Source of the DNA: Loripinus fragilis
Lineage: Eukaryota; Mollusca; Bivalvia; Lucinida; Lucinidae
Reading direction: 5' to 3'
DNA: 64,000 bases
NCBI GenBank assembly: GCA_964019695.1
Contig: OZ026526.1
Span: forward strand, 14,112,754-14,176,753
Part shown: positions 9,823 to 24,800 of the stretch, in pieces
Position numbering within the stretch: the stretch's first letter is position 1
How the letters are laid out: every line of letters begins with the position of its first letter
The notes under the pieces: model-generated
What the model was told of the DNA's origin: nothing
Seen by the model: the letters and a program-made list of their open reading frames with translations, nothing else
Databases searched by the model: none
Translations under genes and position numbers: made by a program

Positions 9823-12800
9823 CTGAAAGGTATTCAAAAGTTTTAAATAACTTTGCCTACTAGATACAGTAAACCCTGTCTTAAGCGGCCACTCAAAAAG
9901 AAGACCAAAATTGGTTTTCAAGACCGATTATCCCTTAATGCAGGTCAAAAGTATTGCAGAATGCTCCAAGAGAGCATTCTGCAATACTTTCGACCTTCAT
10001 TAAGCTTCCATTTGTCTTTAAGACCTTTGTTTTGTCTATTTTTGAGTGGCGGCTTATGACAGGTTTAACTGTAATTTTTCATGATTTTTTGTCGTCTGCC
10101 GATGGTTTCAAAATCAATGTTTTGGGAAAAATTCTTTCAGGAATACCATTAGAGTGTCAAACAGCTTTGATCAAGATATGATCTGACATTTTGTCTGGCC
10201 TGATCTGGATCTAAACTGTTTGCAAAGGTCATCAGCAGATGACACTAGTAACTAGGCAAAGAGTTAAAAGGCATGTTTTGCCAATACATGTTAGCTTGGG
10301 TAAGTTAATTTAGAAATTTCAGCTGATCTCTGGTCTAAGGGAGTCATCCATGATTTTTGGATGAATATGACATTCAAGATAACGAGTTTTATCAATTTTT
10401 GGGAAACATTATGATGTCCATTATAAAGTTGCGTAAAAGAGGGGGAAATATCGACTTTTTCATGCCAAAAATGTGATTTGTCATATGATAAAAAGAATCT
10501 AACATTCATGCGTTAGTATTATTGAATTTATTAAACTCATTGCGAAAAAGAGATAAAATGCTCGGCAAGCCTAGCATTTTATCTCTTTTCCCAAACTTAA
10601 GTAATAAAATCAATAAAACATGAGCACTCATGTAAGATCCTCTATGTGACCTTTTGAGAATCTCTCATGGTAGGTTATAACCCAAAAGAACTTCACTGAC
10701 TTACCTAGGAAGCGCAGTGGCTCAGTGGTTGAGTGCTTGACTCGAGACCGAGGGGCCGCGGGTTCAAGCCTCACTGGCGTCACTGTGTTGTGGACCTTGA
10801 GCAAGACACATTTATCCTAGCTTAGTACTGGTCCAACCCAGGAAGACCCGTCCCTATCTAACTGAAAGGTTGTTGATGGGACCTAAAGAATCAAATCAAA
10901 CAAACAAAATCATTGACTTACCTATCACTATAACTGGATCTTTCATAATTTCTCTTGTAATGGGACACAAGTACTCATCTGGAACACCAGCATCTGGCAA
11001 AATAAAGATATCAGGCCCTGAGGTTATAAAACTTTTTTCATGCTCAACTCAACTGAGCATGAAATTTCAAATGCTCATACAAACTAAAATACCGACAAAT
11101 TAAGAAGTTTCTTTGCTTTAAGTCTCTCAGATATTGTATTTATCATGCTAATAAATGTTAAAATGCCAACGATTGTTGGCATTTTAACATTTATGAGCAG
11201 GATAAATTTCATGCTCAGCTGAGTTGAGCATGGAAAAAGTTTTATAACCTCGGGGCCAGTATATATAACAAAACTCATATTAGCATACTTTAACAACCCT
11301 TTTAGATCAATGGCGTTTTCCTTCAGTTTGACAGAACAATGTCATACCAACAGAATTTTCCATTCAGTTTGACAGAACAATTTCATACCATCACAATTTT
11401 CCATCCAGATTGACAGAACAATTTCATACAAATGGAGTTTTTCATCCGGATTGATAAAACAATGTCATACAAACAGAATTTTCCATCCAGATTAACAGAA
11501 CAATTTCTAACAAATGGAGTTTTCCATTCAGATTGATAAAACAATGTCATACAGAATTTTCCATCCAATTTGACAGATACATTTCACACAAATGGAATTT
11601 TCCATTCAGTTTGACAGAATAATTTCATACCAACAAAATTTTCCATCCAGACTGACAGAACAATTTCATACCAATGGAATTTTCTATCCAGATTGACAGA
11701 ACAATTTCATACCAATGGAATTTTAAATCCAGTTTGATACAAAGTTCGGATAAACCTTTCACCAGGAAATTAAATAATTATTAAACAGACTCATTTTGAA
11801 TTTTATGATGCACATAGGAAAGAGTTTAACTTATAGCATATAAATATTTAGTGTCAATAGCAGGAAATAAGCTAGGGGGCCACTAGGGCGAAATAGTCGC
11901 CCTAGGGACCCAAATTTTGCTAAATGGGACCCAGGGAGAAGTTGGAGTCGCCATAAAAAAACTTTTTTTTAGGAAAACTCATTTTCATTCTGCCACCACA
12001 AAAGTGCAGGCTGTGGTGACAATCTACTACCACTGCATTTTATTTCTCGTTCCATTTAATGGCAATAGTATGTGTAATGGCTAATTTGCTTCTAAACTGA
12101 CAGAAAATGCCGTAATTTTGTGCTATAAAGTCACGTCTTCCTACTGTCAGGGCCCAGTTTGAACCCTGACCAGTATGATAGTGTACTGTTCAATCTTTGT
12201 CGAAGCTATAAAAGAATTGGGATCAGACATTAAAGAAATACAAGGCCTACCTAATAATTCCTTCTTCTGCATTAGTGGATGTTCCATCAATCTCCGCTTA
12301 GAGCGGATAATCTTGTTCCTGTGACCAAGGGCATCTAGAGAAAATGAACAGTATACAGTATTTGACTGTAGAGGGGCACATTATGCTTAGCTTTTCTAAA
12401 TTCTGCAGTAAAACCTGTCTGAATCGGCCACTCAAAAAGAGACCAAAACTTGCTTTTCAAGACCAATTATCGTTTAATGCAGGTCAAAAGTATTGCAGAA
12501 TGCTCCAAGGGGAGCATTCTGCAATACTGCAATACTTTCGACTTTCATTTAACTACCATTTGTCATTAAGATCTTTGTTTTGTCTATTTTTGAGTGGCCG
12601 CTTAATACAGGTTTTACTGTACATCATTTTGTTAACAAAAGTGCAGATACAGGTCAGCTTGCTTCTAATGAAGCCAGCTGATCAGGATCTACACTTTTTC
12701 ACCCACTAAATGAATTCAACTTGATACTAAAATTAAACCACCAGTATGACTAGAAATCAGAAGTTCATATTGAGTAAACCCATTAAGACTGTACAGTTTG

Positions 12801-15800
12801 TCCCTTACCAACCTTCCCACAGCGAGCATTTTTTTATCAGCACTGAATTCTTAATCGCTTGTTGGGAGCAAGAGCTCTGACATATTCTGAGTAGTTACTT
12901 GTATTTATCTCATTAAAATGAAATATATTCTTGAAAACTGGCTTTTCACTGCGGATATTCAGGCCAAAGTGACATGGGTGTTACACTGTAGTAAAATTGG
13001 TAAACAAAATCTTACATTATAGGGAACAAACATGCTTTTTCAATGCATTAATGTTCACCAGGCCCCAAGGAAGATGTTAAGAAACCAAAGGTGAACCCCA
13101 AGGTTTTTAAAATCTCCTGAGGGACCTCACAAATGTTTAGGCATTGAAAAAAATGCTTCATTGTTATTATTGCATAAATTCCTGGTCACTACAGTGTGTC
13201 CAAAGCTTACCAACCTTCCCACAGCAGCAAATTTCTTATCCACAATAAAATCTTAATCGTTTGCTGGGAGTGTGACATTAATTTATATTAAAAGCCACGC
13301 ATGATTTCTTTCAGCTCAGCTGATGGTTGCTGTGATTTTAACAGTAGCCTCACTGATAAGGAGCTAGATCATATTTCCTGGAAATTTTAGTGAAACTCTG
13401 GCATGGATGTGGGCTTATAATAGCTTGTGTGCTTGTTTGATATAATATGATAACCTAAGCTAATGGATGGACCTTAAATTATGCCATTTTTAAACCCTTT
13501 GCATACTGGAAACCCCTAAAGGTGTACTTTCACTAACAGAAGAACTAATTGAAATGCCACAGAATGCTGTGCAGTATTTGCAGAGTTAACTATTTAAAAG
13601 CAAGTGTTGATCTTTGTAGTGATTATGTCCACACTAAATAACCCTATGGCGCTAGTACTCATGCAAGTGGTTGCTCAAAGATATATAAAAGCTATGCTTC
13701 CGCAGGCCTCAAGATAAAGTGTTACCAAAAACTAATTTTCTAATTCTCAACCAAAATATACATTGTGGGTACTCAAAAGAACCATCTCAATGAGATGGTT
13801 CTTTTGAGAACCCATAACAAATATTTAAATCGACAGATAAAAAATAATTCACATTTTTTTTTTGCACAAAAAAGTTGGCAAATGTAGACCAATGCTTCTG
13901 CCTTACCTATCCCTAAGGATTTATGTAAAGCATTATCATCTAGGTGTATCAGCTCCTGCCCATCAATCTGGTGGGTCCTGAATGTTGGTTCATACTGGTC
14001 TAACCCGAGTTCCGTGATCCACTGACATACATCGTCCACGGTCCATTTCTCCGCTCTCTTCTTAATTAATACTTTCTCTTCAGACACCTGAGAAAACTGC
14101 TGGTCTTCATCTTGTAGGGAGACTAAAAACACAAGAAAACAGGGGATGAGAACACAAGAAAACAGGGGATGAGAACACAAGAAAACAGGGGATGGGTCAT
14201 GACTAATGCTGTGAGAATTTGTGTCCAAACATCATGGCTGTATAAAATTTGGCAATAAAACATGTTTAAAGTACAAGGAAACTGAATAACCATCTTATTT
14301 GCCTGAAATATTCGGGCAGATAGGTCAACACAAATTATAAACTCCCAGATCCGACTGCTACAACAAGCAGTCTGATCAGGTTATATGTTTGGCTTCTCAT
14401 TTTTACATTTCATACATTTATTGGTAATCATGTAGTCTAATGGCCTTACGCATTTTTTAAAGGACATAAACGGCAAAGTTTTTATAGGTTTTAAAGGGAA
14501 ACTCTTACAAAACTAACTGTTGACTTTATATGAAAGATGGTAACAAAACCAGGTGTTTGGTAAAACATTCCTGAAAACCGGGCGAACCATTTAGAAGATA
14601 TGGCTGTTGAAAGCTTTTAACAATGGCAACCTTGGTACAAGTCACATGACTGGCTTTGAGTAATGGGGTCAGGGGCCAAGCTGTCCAGGGGGCAAGATAA
14701 GCTGGGACACCTGTGTATATATCTACTAAAATACTAATCAGGTGTATTATTTGTGTTACTGTTATTCGAAATACACCAGAATTGTGGTTCACAAACACTA
14801 ATTCTCCTGTGGATAGCTATTTTTAGAAATTGATCAAATGACTGCCAAATCAAATTTGTGGCGCCCATCACAGTAATTTTGAAACATTTCAAAGCATGTA
14901 TCTTCCAAACTGTTGGTTCAATTTTCATGAAATTTTTACCAAGCAACATGCTCCCTTTAAAGTTAATGTGGCACTACCAAACCATCTCTGTGTACATCCA
15001 AAATTTCTTGTGAAAACATAACACTATGCCCTTTCAAAAAGATTTTTTACCCTTACTTATCCTACCAATATTTTGTTTTGTCTCAGTAGCTGAGCAGGCT
15101 AAATTGAAGCACACCTGATGACAGGTCCTTGGGTGCCCTCTCAAACTCAAAATAAGGCGCAATAATTGGCTGCTTGCGGACACATGTCCGCAAGCAGCCA
15201 ATCATTGCGCTTTATCTTGAGTTTGAGAATGAGTTTTATAACCTCGGGACCAGGTTTTCTCACACTGAGGCCAAAATAATAGATGCCAACCTTTTCTCAA
15301 AACTCTGACCTATTTCATATGTTTCAAATACAAAATCAAGCAGCTGCAATTTCATGAATGTATTTTATAAACTTTCTGAGCAGGGGACAAAATTCCACAG
15401 GTTCACTCGAAATTATGAGTGAAATCTAGTAAGGATGAGTATTTCTTTCCATAGCACTTGTCCTGAAGGCGAGTGCTTGGGGAAGAATTACTCATCCTTT
15501 CTAGTTTCACCCTAAAATCTGAGGGTGAAACTAGCATTTTCTGAGTAATGACTGTGAATGCTTTTTGTAGGTATATGGGATGCAGTTATGAATTTGACTG
15601 GGTAAATATCATTTCTAACAGTGATATAAGGAACTTTATAAGTCATATTACATATTAATCCCTTATGTTCTTTATTGAATACGCTTTTAAAGGACAGTAC
15701 ATGTGTTTGCAGGACAAGTGAAAATTGTAAGTCACTTGTCCTGCAGGCCAAGTGCAATATTTTTGTCCCCTGCTGAGCTATCTGAGAACATGGTCTTTGC

Positions 15801-18800
15801 GGACGGAGGGAGATGGACTAAGGGTAAAATCAAAAGTGGCCAAAATTATTTGGAAACCCATCAAAGCTGTGAGACAGTTTAAAGCTGAAATCTACAAGCA
15901 TCATGCATAAGACCTGTGTCAGAAATTATGCATGCTAAATATACAATTTTTTAAACTATTAATGCTACTAGTTTAGTAAAATCTAGAAAACTGATACATA
16001 TCCTAACTGTATCTATATGTTTTGCATTGCATTAAGAAGGCTTAAAAGTTGAAAGAAAATTCACTAACAATTCTGCACTATTGGTGACAATACAATATTC
16101 ATCTTTTTTAATAAAATTATGATTTAGAAGGTTATATGATTTACAGAATCTGTAACTCATAGTAAATTCATTTGAAATTTATCAAACTCACTAAAGCTTG
16201 TTTCAAAAAATTCATATTAAAGTAAGAAAGGCGGCAAAGATCAGGAATCGATACAATCAAGTACCACACCTGACCCAGGATACCACATGGGAAAGTGACA
16301 AAAACACAATTATCACAAACAAGAGCCAAGAGGTCAGCCCTTTCCCAGCAGGTGACCACAAGGCAGTGATGAACAGACGCGAAAGCAAGAAAACCACATG
16401 ACATAAATAACACAAATGATCCACAAAAGAAGTACCGCCATGGAACAGCCAATAAAAATATTCCTTGTCATGGTGAATATTTTTCAAGTTCTACACTTCT
16501 CCCCACTTTCTATCCCATAAAAATGCAATATTTCAATTGTAAGCATGTATTTTCAATCAGAGTGGAAATCATTGTAGATATACAATGTTTTTTTTTAAAA
16601 AAAAAGGATATAATGCGGGTTCAGCAAGACAAGGGCTAAATTATCATTTGTGTAAAATCCTTTTTTATCTTGGAGATTTTGTGCTGATAAAAAATGCAAC
16701 TTCTACAAATTTCTACATCTGATCTAGGAACAAGATACTCCACCTTTGGCCCCAGGAGGATCCCAATCATGCATTGCACGCCACGCTGGAAATGCACAAT
16801 CATTTCACATAATAAGATTCCATTACTGATGGTAATGCATAATTATTCCACAATATAAGATTCTATTACTGATAGAAATGCATAATTATTTAACAAAATA
16901 AGATTCCATTACTACTGATGAAAATGCATAATTATTTCACAAAATAAGATTCTATTTCTGATGGAAATGCATTATTCTTTCAAAAAATAAGATTCCATTA
17001 CCAATGGAAATGCATAATTAGTTCACAAAATAAGATTCCATTACTGATGGAAATTCATAATTATTTCACAAAATAAGATTACATTACTGATGGAAAGGCA
17101 TAGTTATTTCACAAAATAAGATTCCATTACTGATGGAAACGCAAATAAGATTCAATTACCGATGGAAATGTATAGTTATTTCACAAAATAAGATTTCATA
17201 ACTGATAGAAATGCATAATTATTTCACAAAATTAGATTCCATTACTGATAGAAATGCATACTGTAAACCAACAAACCTCGCGGCTACTATATTTTGCGTT
17301 TTTCTTAACTTGGAAATATTTGCGGCTATAAACTTTCGCCCCTTCGTATCTGTCGCGAAATCCGCGAAAACTTAGTCGCTCTGGCAAGAATTTAATCTAC
17401 TGGCCTCAGGTAATATCTAGCTAATCTTTCTCGTGTAGACGATGTTCTTAAAATGGTGTGTGAACGATCTGTTGAACAGTTGTCACGTTAACGTATAATC
17501 ATATCCATCGAAGCAAAAACGTGCATTGTATGTACGGGTATTCATAAGTAAACCAAAAGTTGGTATAGTGAGCTTGTCTTGGACGAAAGGACCTTCAGGC
17601 ATTTTCGTGATTTTCTGACAAGTGTAGATCAAGACCGGTCTGCGCATTGATCAATGCAAGTTTAACTAAATGTCCGAAGGTCCTTTTTCGCACAAAGCAG
17701 CTCAAATATAAATAAATATGTTAAAGAAGCCATCAATCACAAATTGTCTCCTATACATTGTTTAGCATTGTTGACCATTTAATTATGTCTCCAAAATACA
17801 TGATTTGTTATTGACACCCATTGTCAATAAATCACAGTTAGACAAGCTGTCATATTTCTTAAACAATAATCACCTGTCAATCAAATCTGCAAGCCGATTT
17901 ATTCAATACATTTAACATGTGTTCAAAACATACCAATTTGAAGGTATTAAATTTGACGTTATACAAACAAATACCACGGATGTTGGCACACCGCACGGCG
18001 CACATGTAAGTAATCTTTCTTTCATTGCTGCTTATTCAGGAGCGAGAAACTTTTGGTTTTCATTACATCAGACATTTTCGCGGCTATAAACTTTCCCGGA
18101 TGCACACTGACCGTGAAACCCGCTAACTTAAATCACGCGAAATAATTTGTTGGTTTACAGTAATTATTTCACAAAATCAGATTCCATTTCTGATAGAAAT
18201 GCATAATTATTTCACAAAATAAGATTCCATTACTGATGCAAATGCAAAATTATTTCACAAAATAAGATTCAATTTCTGATGGAAATGCATAATTATTTCA
18301 CAGAATAAGATTCCATTTCTGATAGAAATGCATAATTACTTGACAAAATAAGATTTCATTACTGATGGAAATGCATAACTATTTCACAAAATAAGATTCT
18401 ATAACTGATGGAAATGCATAACTATTTCACAAAATAAGATTCCATTACTGATGGAAATGCATAACTATTTCACAAAATAAGATTATTACTGATGGAAATG
18501 CATAACTATTTCACAAAATAAGATTTCATTACTGATGGAAATGGATAACTATTTCAAAAAATAAGATTCCATTACTGATGGAAATGCATAACTATTTCAC
18601 AAAATAAGATTATAACTGATGGAAATGCATAACTATTTCACAAAATAAGATTTCATTACTGATGGAAATGCATAACTATTTCAAAAAATAAGATTCCATT
18701 ACTGATGGAAATGCATAAATATTTCACAAAATAAGATTCTATTACTGATGGAAATGCATAATTACTTGACAAAATAAGATTCCATTACTGATGGAAATGC

Positions 18801-21800
18801 ATAATTAGTTCACAAAATAAGATCCCAATACTGATGGAAATGCACAATTATTTCACAAAATAAGATTCCATTACTGATGGAAATGCATAATTATTTCACA
18901 AAATAAGATTCCATTACTGATGGAAATGCATAATTATTTCACAAAATAAGATTCCATTACTGATGGAAATGCATAATCATTCACAAAATAAGATTTTTCA
19001 AAAGCTTGACTATAAAATGGACTAGGGATGACCAGAATCTTACACTGGCTGTCATTTTTATATGAAATTTAAGAAACTTGTCAATCCTTTTCGTTCTGAT
19101 GGATTACCCCATACATATAGATAGAGTGTAAGACAAAATCCCCCCCGGACAAAAACCCCCCTGCTCATTTTTGTATACGTGGACAAAATCCCCCCATGAA
19201 TTTTACAACTAGGACATAATCCCCCCCCCCCCCCCCCCGCTGAATTTTACAACTAGGACATAATCCCCTCCGCTGAATTTTACAACTAGGACATAACCCC
19301 CCCCCATTGTATTACAGCATACATCATACCATGTAAATAATTTGGATCCAGATTGTAAGTCCTGATCTGGATCCAAACTGCATGACAACATGATAGTGTT
19401 TTGAAACAATAAAATTTACTCATATATAATTAAGCAATCACTCTCAAATTAAGTTGTAAATGTGCTAATATTTTATGGTCTAATTGAGTGTCTCACTAAG
19501 GTCAATTAACTTTCTGATTGCCTAATTAACAGTTACTCAAACATAGGTGTTAGTTTTAAAAACTTAATGGTTTGAAATGCTGATATAGATGAATATAATG
19601 ATGGGAGATCAAAGGGTGTTTGTATGTTATTGAATAAAATGTAATTAAAATTGTTTATCCTTTTATTATAACAGTAACAATGAAAAAAGTCAATAAGCAA
19701 TGCTTATTAGATACCCCCCGCACAGTAAGAGTCAGTGAAAAAACTTGGCAAGTTATAGTTCAAACAAGAAGACCTTAGTTTTGATAAGAAGATTTCAGTA
19801 GAATCTGTGCAAACAAAAATTATAAACTCCTTCGTGCATATGTTCAATGTGTCTACATTGTGTCAGCAAAGTATCAAATAGCTCCATCAAAAGCTGTAGT
19901 AGGACTTGATCTGCCCATAAAGGCACTATCCATGCATATACAAAAGCCATATAAGGGAATAATTGTCTAAGTTCTCACAGCTGTCATTTTGTCAAAATTA
20001 TTTTTTGTGAACCAAACTCCTTCATGCATATGTTCAATGTGTCTACATTGTATCGACAGAGTATCAAATTGTTCCATCAAAAGCTGTAGTAGGAGTTGAT
20101 CGGCCCATGAAGGCACCATCTATGCATATACAAAAGCCTAATAAGGGAAAAATTGTCTAAGTTCTCACAGCTGTCATTTCGTCCAAAAAAAATTTTTCTG
20201 AACAAAACTCCTTCATGCATATGTTCAATGTGTTAACATTGTATAGGCAAAGTATCAAATTGTTCCATCAAAAGCTGTGGTAGGAGTTGATCGGCCCATG
20301 AAGGCACCATCTATGCATATGCAAAAGCCTTATAAGGGAAAAATTGTTTAAGTTCTCACAGCTGTCATTTTGTCAAAAAATATTTTTTCTAAACCAAACT
20401 CCTTCATGCATATGTTAAATGTGTCTACATTGTATAGGCAAAGTATCAAATTGCTCCATAAAAAGCTGTGGTAGGAGTTGATCAGCCCATAAGGGCACCG
20501 TCTATGCATATACAAACACATTATTAGGGGAAAATTGTCTAAGTTCTCACAGCTGTCATTTTGTCAAAAAAATTTTTTTCTGAACCAAACTCCTTCATGC
20601 ATATGTTCAATGTGTCTACATTGTATAGGAAAAGTATCAAATTGTTCCATCAAAAGCTGTGGTAGGAGTTAATCGACCCATGTATGGCCTATAATAGCAT
20701 AAGCATAAAGCACTATATTAAAAGCCATTTAGAACTACAAAGGGAAATAACTCTAATAGAATTGGCCCCTAGCCCTTACTTTTTTGTCTAAAGTATTTGT
20801 CTTGCATATATGAACATGTTTGCAAGGTTTGATGAAAATCCAGCAATGACTTTTCGAGTTATTAAGGAAACAAAGCGTTACGGACGGACGGACGTGAAAA
20901 CAGTATACCCCCTACAAACAAAGTTTGCGGGGGTATAATTAGCTGGTAAATTGCATGATTATCTGAGTAATCATCATATTCATGCTTTGTTCCAAATAAT
21001 TCAGGACCCCTTTAATGCTGTCAGACAGTTTGGATCCAGACCAGGACTTACAATCTGGGTCCAAATTGTTAACATGGTATGATGTATGCTGTAACAGAAT
21101 GGGGGGGGGGGGGGGGGGGGGGGGGTTATGTCCTAGTTGTAAAATTCAGCGGGGGGGGGGGGGGGGGGGGGGGGGAAGGATTATGTCCTAGTTGTAAAAT
21201 TCACCAGAGGGATTATGTCCTAGTTGTAAAATTCATGGGGGGGATTTTGTCCACGTATACAAAAATGAGCAGGGGGGTTTTGTCCGGGGGGATTATGTCC
21301 GTATCCCATATAGATACAATAAGAATGGTATAGTTCATTTTGTGTTTTAAGAGATTTCCAGTCAAAATACAAATGATGCATTTCTGTCCCTGAACTAAGC
21401 AAATAGTGCAGAGCCTGATGAGATGCTACCTAATGTAGCATTTCATCTGGATCTTCACTGTTTGTCAAAAAGTACCTGGTTACGTGTCTCCAGAATGAGA
21501 AGGGTTAAAGCAAGCACATTGCATAAAATTCCTATTAACTTTCCCTGCTAATGGTGGGTTTTGTCCTATGCTGATAACCTTTGCAAATAGTTAACTGTTT
21601 GGACCCAGATCAGGACCGACATTCTGTCGGTCATGATCTGGGTCCAAACAGTCAACATTATGTTGGTCCTAATCTGGGTCCAAACAGTTAACATTCTGTT
21701 GGTCCTGATCTGGGTCCAAACAGTTAACCATTTTACACTCTGATAGTTTTTCTGATTTTTTTCTTTTCAAATAGTAAATTCTGAAAAAAGCCAGCAGACG

Positions 21801-24800
21801 ACAACAAAGGCATAAAATATTACCCAGCATGCAAACATTAAATGACAACTTGTGTAATATATACATACTGATTAGTTCATCTTCTGTAGATAATTTCCAG
21901 ATCATCACAGTTTTATCGTTGGATCCTGAGGCAAGATACTGGTTGTTACTCGAGAAGGCACAGCACGTCACATATCTGAAAAGTACAATACCATACTCAA
22001 TTACAATACCATACTCAATTACAATACCATACTCAATTACAATTCCATCCTCATAATTTCCAGATCATCACAGTATTATCGTTGGACCCTGAGGCAAGAT
22101 ACTGGTTGTTACTCGAGAAGGCACAGCACATCACATATCTGAAAATTACAATACCATACTCAATTACAATACCATACTCGATGGCAATTCCATACATCCT
22201 TGATTGGCTATCAAAAGTTTGCTGTGGCCATTCCGCTGTTTAAAATCCAACAAAACTGTTGATATAATATAACATAAGATATTTGATTTAATATGTATTT
22301 ATAAGTATAAATAAATTCAATATTAGTTATTTATAAAAAAATGCAAATACAGTAAAAACTCGAAAATTTGAAGGCCGTTTTTTTTAAATACTTGCTTATT
22401 TGACATAGATTTTGGGTACACTAGATTCAGATAAGAAGACCTATTAATAAACTGTCTATTAAAACATGTGTTTGTGTGCATAAAAGAAACGTCTCCTAGA
22501 GATGTGTTTCTTTTATGCACCTAATACATATGTGATAGGGGGAAAATTGATAGTAATCATTTTTGGGGGTTATATATTTTTATGTCTACCTCCCTATAAT
22601 TCGAATTTTCATTACTTCAAAATGAAACCTCTAGTCCGTAGGATTTCAAATTTACAATATTTGATTGTATAAGAGATAATTTTCCTTTTTTGAGAGTCCT
22701 GAAAGAATGAATGCTATTCATTGGTTCATTTTAATGATAATGTCACTTTGAAATGAGCACATGTTATGTAGCTTTTCATAAACCTAAAAAAGTAGACCAT
22801 CTCAGTCAACTTCTTGTACTATTATATGTTTTTGGGCAAGGATTTTCTAATATTGTTATAACTTGTATCTAATCCCTTTGTTTATACACAATAAAATATG
22901 TTTAATCTAAATCTAAAAATCTAATAAACCTCCAAAAATGAAATTCTTTCTTATATATAGTAATCCACAAAATTACCGGGCCCCATAGTCCAGCTGATAG
23001 AGTCCCACTGCAGATCCAGGGGCTGACCCGTTTCCATACTTTTGTGGAGATTGATCATGAAATAATTTCTACAGTCATTCTCCTCATTCCGCTGATTTAA
23101 GAAGGGCTTTGCACATCTTTTAATATGTGCCTTTTGGTTACCTGCTGGGAAAGGGCTGACCTCTTGGCTCTCGCTTGAGGTGTCTACTGTGAGTTTGTCA
23201 CTTCCCCCATTGGTATCCTTGGTCAGGTGTGGTACTTGATTGTATTGATTCCTGATCTTTGCACCCTTACTTACTTTGTTGTCAGCTACAAGCGAAGTAT
23301 GTACATGAAGTACTGGATAACTGCTTAGTCAAGCTTTCCAAGGAAAAAAGGGTGGTTAGGTGAACTGACCATCTCAACATGACTATAGCTGTTGACTGGG
23401 ACGTAAATCCTCAAACCAAAAAAATTACTAAGTGAAATAGATTACCTTGTGTGACCTTCAATCACATGAATCGCTCTACCTGAAAGCTGAAATGTAAAAT
23501 AATGATTAAGATAAATATTTCTTCCAGCCTCTAGTTAAAAAGGTGTAATGAAATAATTACTTTCTTATTTCTTAACCAAAACATGTGTTGTGGGTACTCA
23601 AAAGAACCGTCTTGTTGAGAAGGCTCTTTTGAGCACCCAAAACATATGTTTAAACTGATGGGAATGAAAATATTCACAATTTTACACTCAAAATTTGTTT
23701 TTCTTGACCTATGATTCTTTCACACTGGATAAGAGCATCTGAGATTTTACAAAATCATAGAATTTCTTTTCTTGCACAACAGATAAGAATATCTGAGTTT
23801 TTAGCCTGGATTAGGAACTCTTTTCTTACCCATGTTATCTTACCTAGGCTGTTACATGCTGCCTGTACATTGGATGTATTGAAAGTCACATACATGGTAG
23901 TTTAGTGATGTAATTGTTATGTCATGGTGATGTCATCATGTTATGCCACTTCTGGGAGCTTTTTTTTTTCAAAAATGAAAAAGTGAAATTCAATGTTGAA
24001 ATTAGAAATAAATGATGTGGATTTTACTTTACAATTAAAATTGTCCAGCTCCTTTGCTTCCTAAACTAAAATAGAGTTACCTGAACTGAATCAACAATCA
24101 AATATGAGCCGCGGCATGAGATTTCCAACAATGTGGTATGTGCCACCAGCAAAGGCTCAGACCAGCCTGCACATACGCACAGTCTGTTCAGAGCCTTTGC
24201 TAGTCCCTTGAATATTCTATGAGTTTTAAGCTACTGACTGAACATAGTTTGGAGTTTCTAAGCTTAAAAGGAGGCTGCACAGGCTCGTCTGAGCCTACAC
24301 TTGTCAAAGTGCGACATTGTTGGAAATCACATGTCACAGCTCAATTATGACAATTTTATTGCCAAATTCTTGAAATTCTTTGCTACTCCCATACATGGAG
24401 TATGGAAGCACATGAGGACTCAGACCAAAACTAAGACTTCCAGTCCAACTGGATAACTACACCAGCATGTTCATAGATTGATTTTACCGGGGCTTTTTCC
24501 AGCAATTTTGGGAAAAGGCCCCTGGCCAAAATAGGGAAAAAGTGATCGACTTAACATAAAAAATTAGGAGAAATTAACGACATAGAACATAACAAGGGTA
24601 GCAAAATATATCCTAAAAATCAAGTTATTTTAGATTGTATTATGCCAAGCATTACCACTTAAGCTCAAGTGTTTAGTTATCATTCTGACATGGGTCATAG
24701 TTTCTCATAAGTAATAGTGGTCTTTAAAAAAAAGTAAAAAAAAAAAAAAAAGAAAAAAATTCTTTCTTAATTGGGAAAAACAGACATGGTATTGGGAAAA

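Noticed and set aside
10709..10800. tRNA gene on the basis of A- and B-box-like sequence
   Set aside because: The same head plus body occurs in at least six places, with target duplications and a shared tail; it is a SINE head and lacks a complete tRNA fold.
13773..14228. 151-codon frame taken as a single-exon SAM protein
   Set aside because: The SAM part is bounded by clear splice sites at 14122 and 13907; both extensions are intron sequence (a short tandem repeat and a MITE).
16168..16452. 94-codon hydrophobic frame resembling a small membrane protein
   Set aside because: It lies in a dispersed repeat with an inverse copy at about 23 kb that does not keep the frame.
16788..18990. Regular direct repeats resembling a CRISPR array
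   Set aside because: Units abut with no unique spacers, vary gradually and lie in an animal intron; this is a minisatellite.
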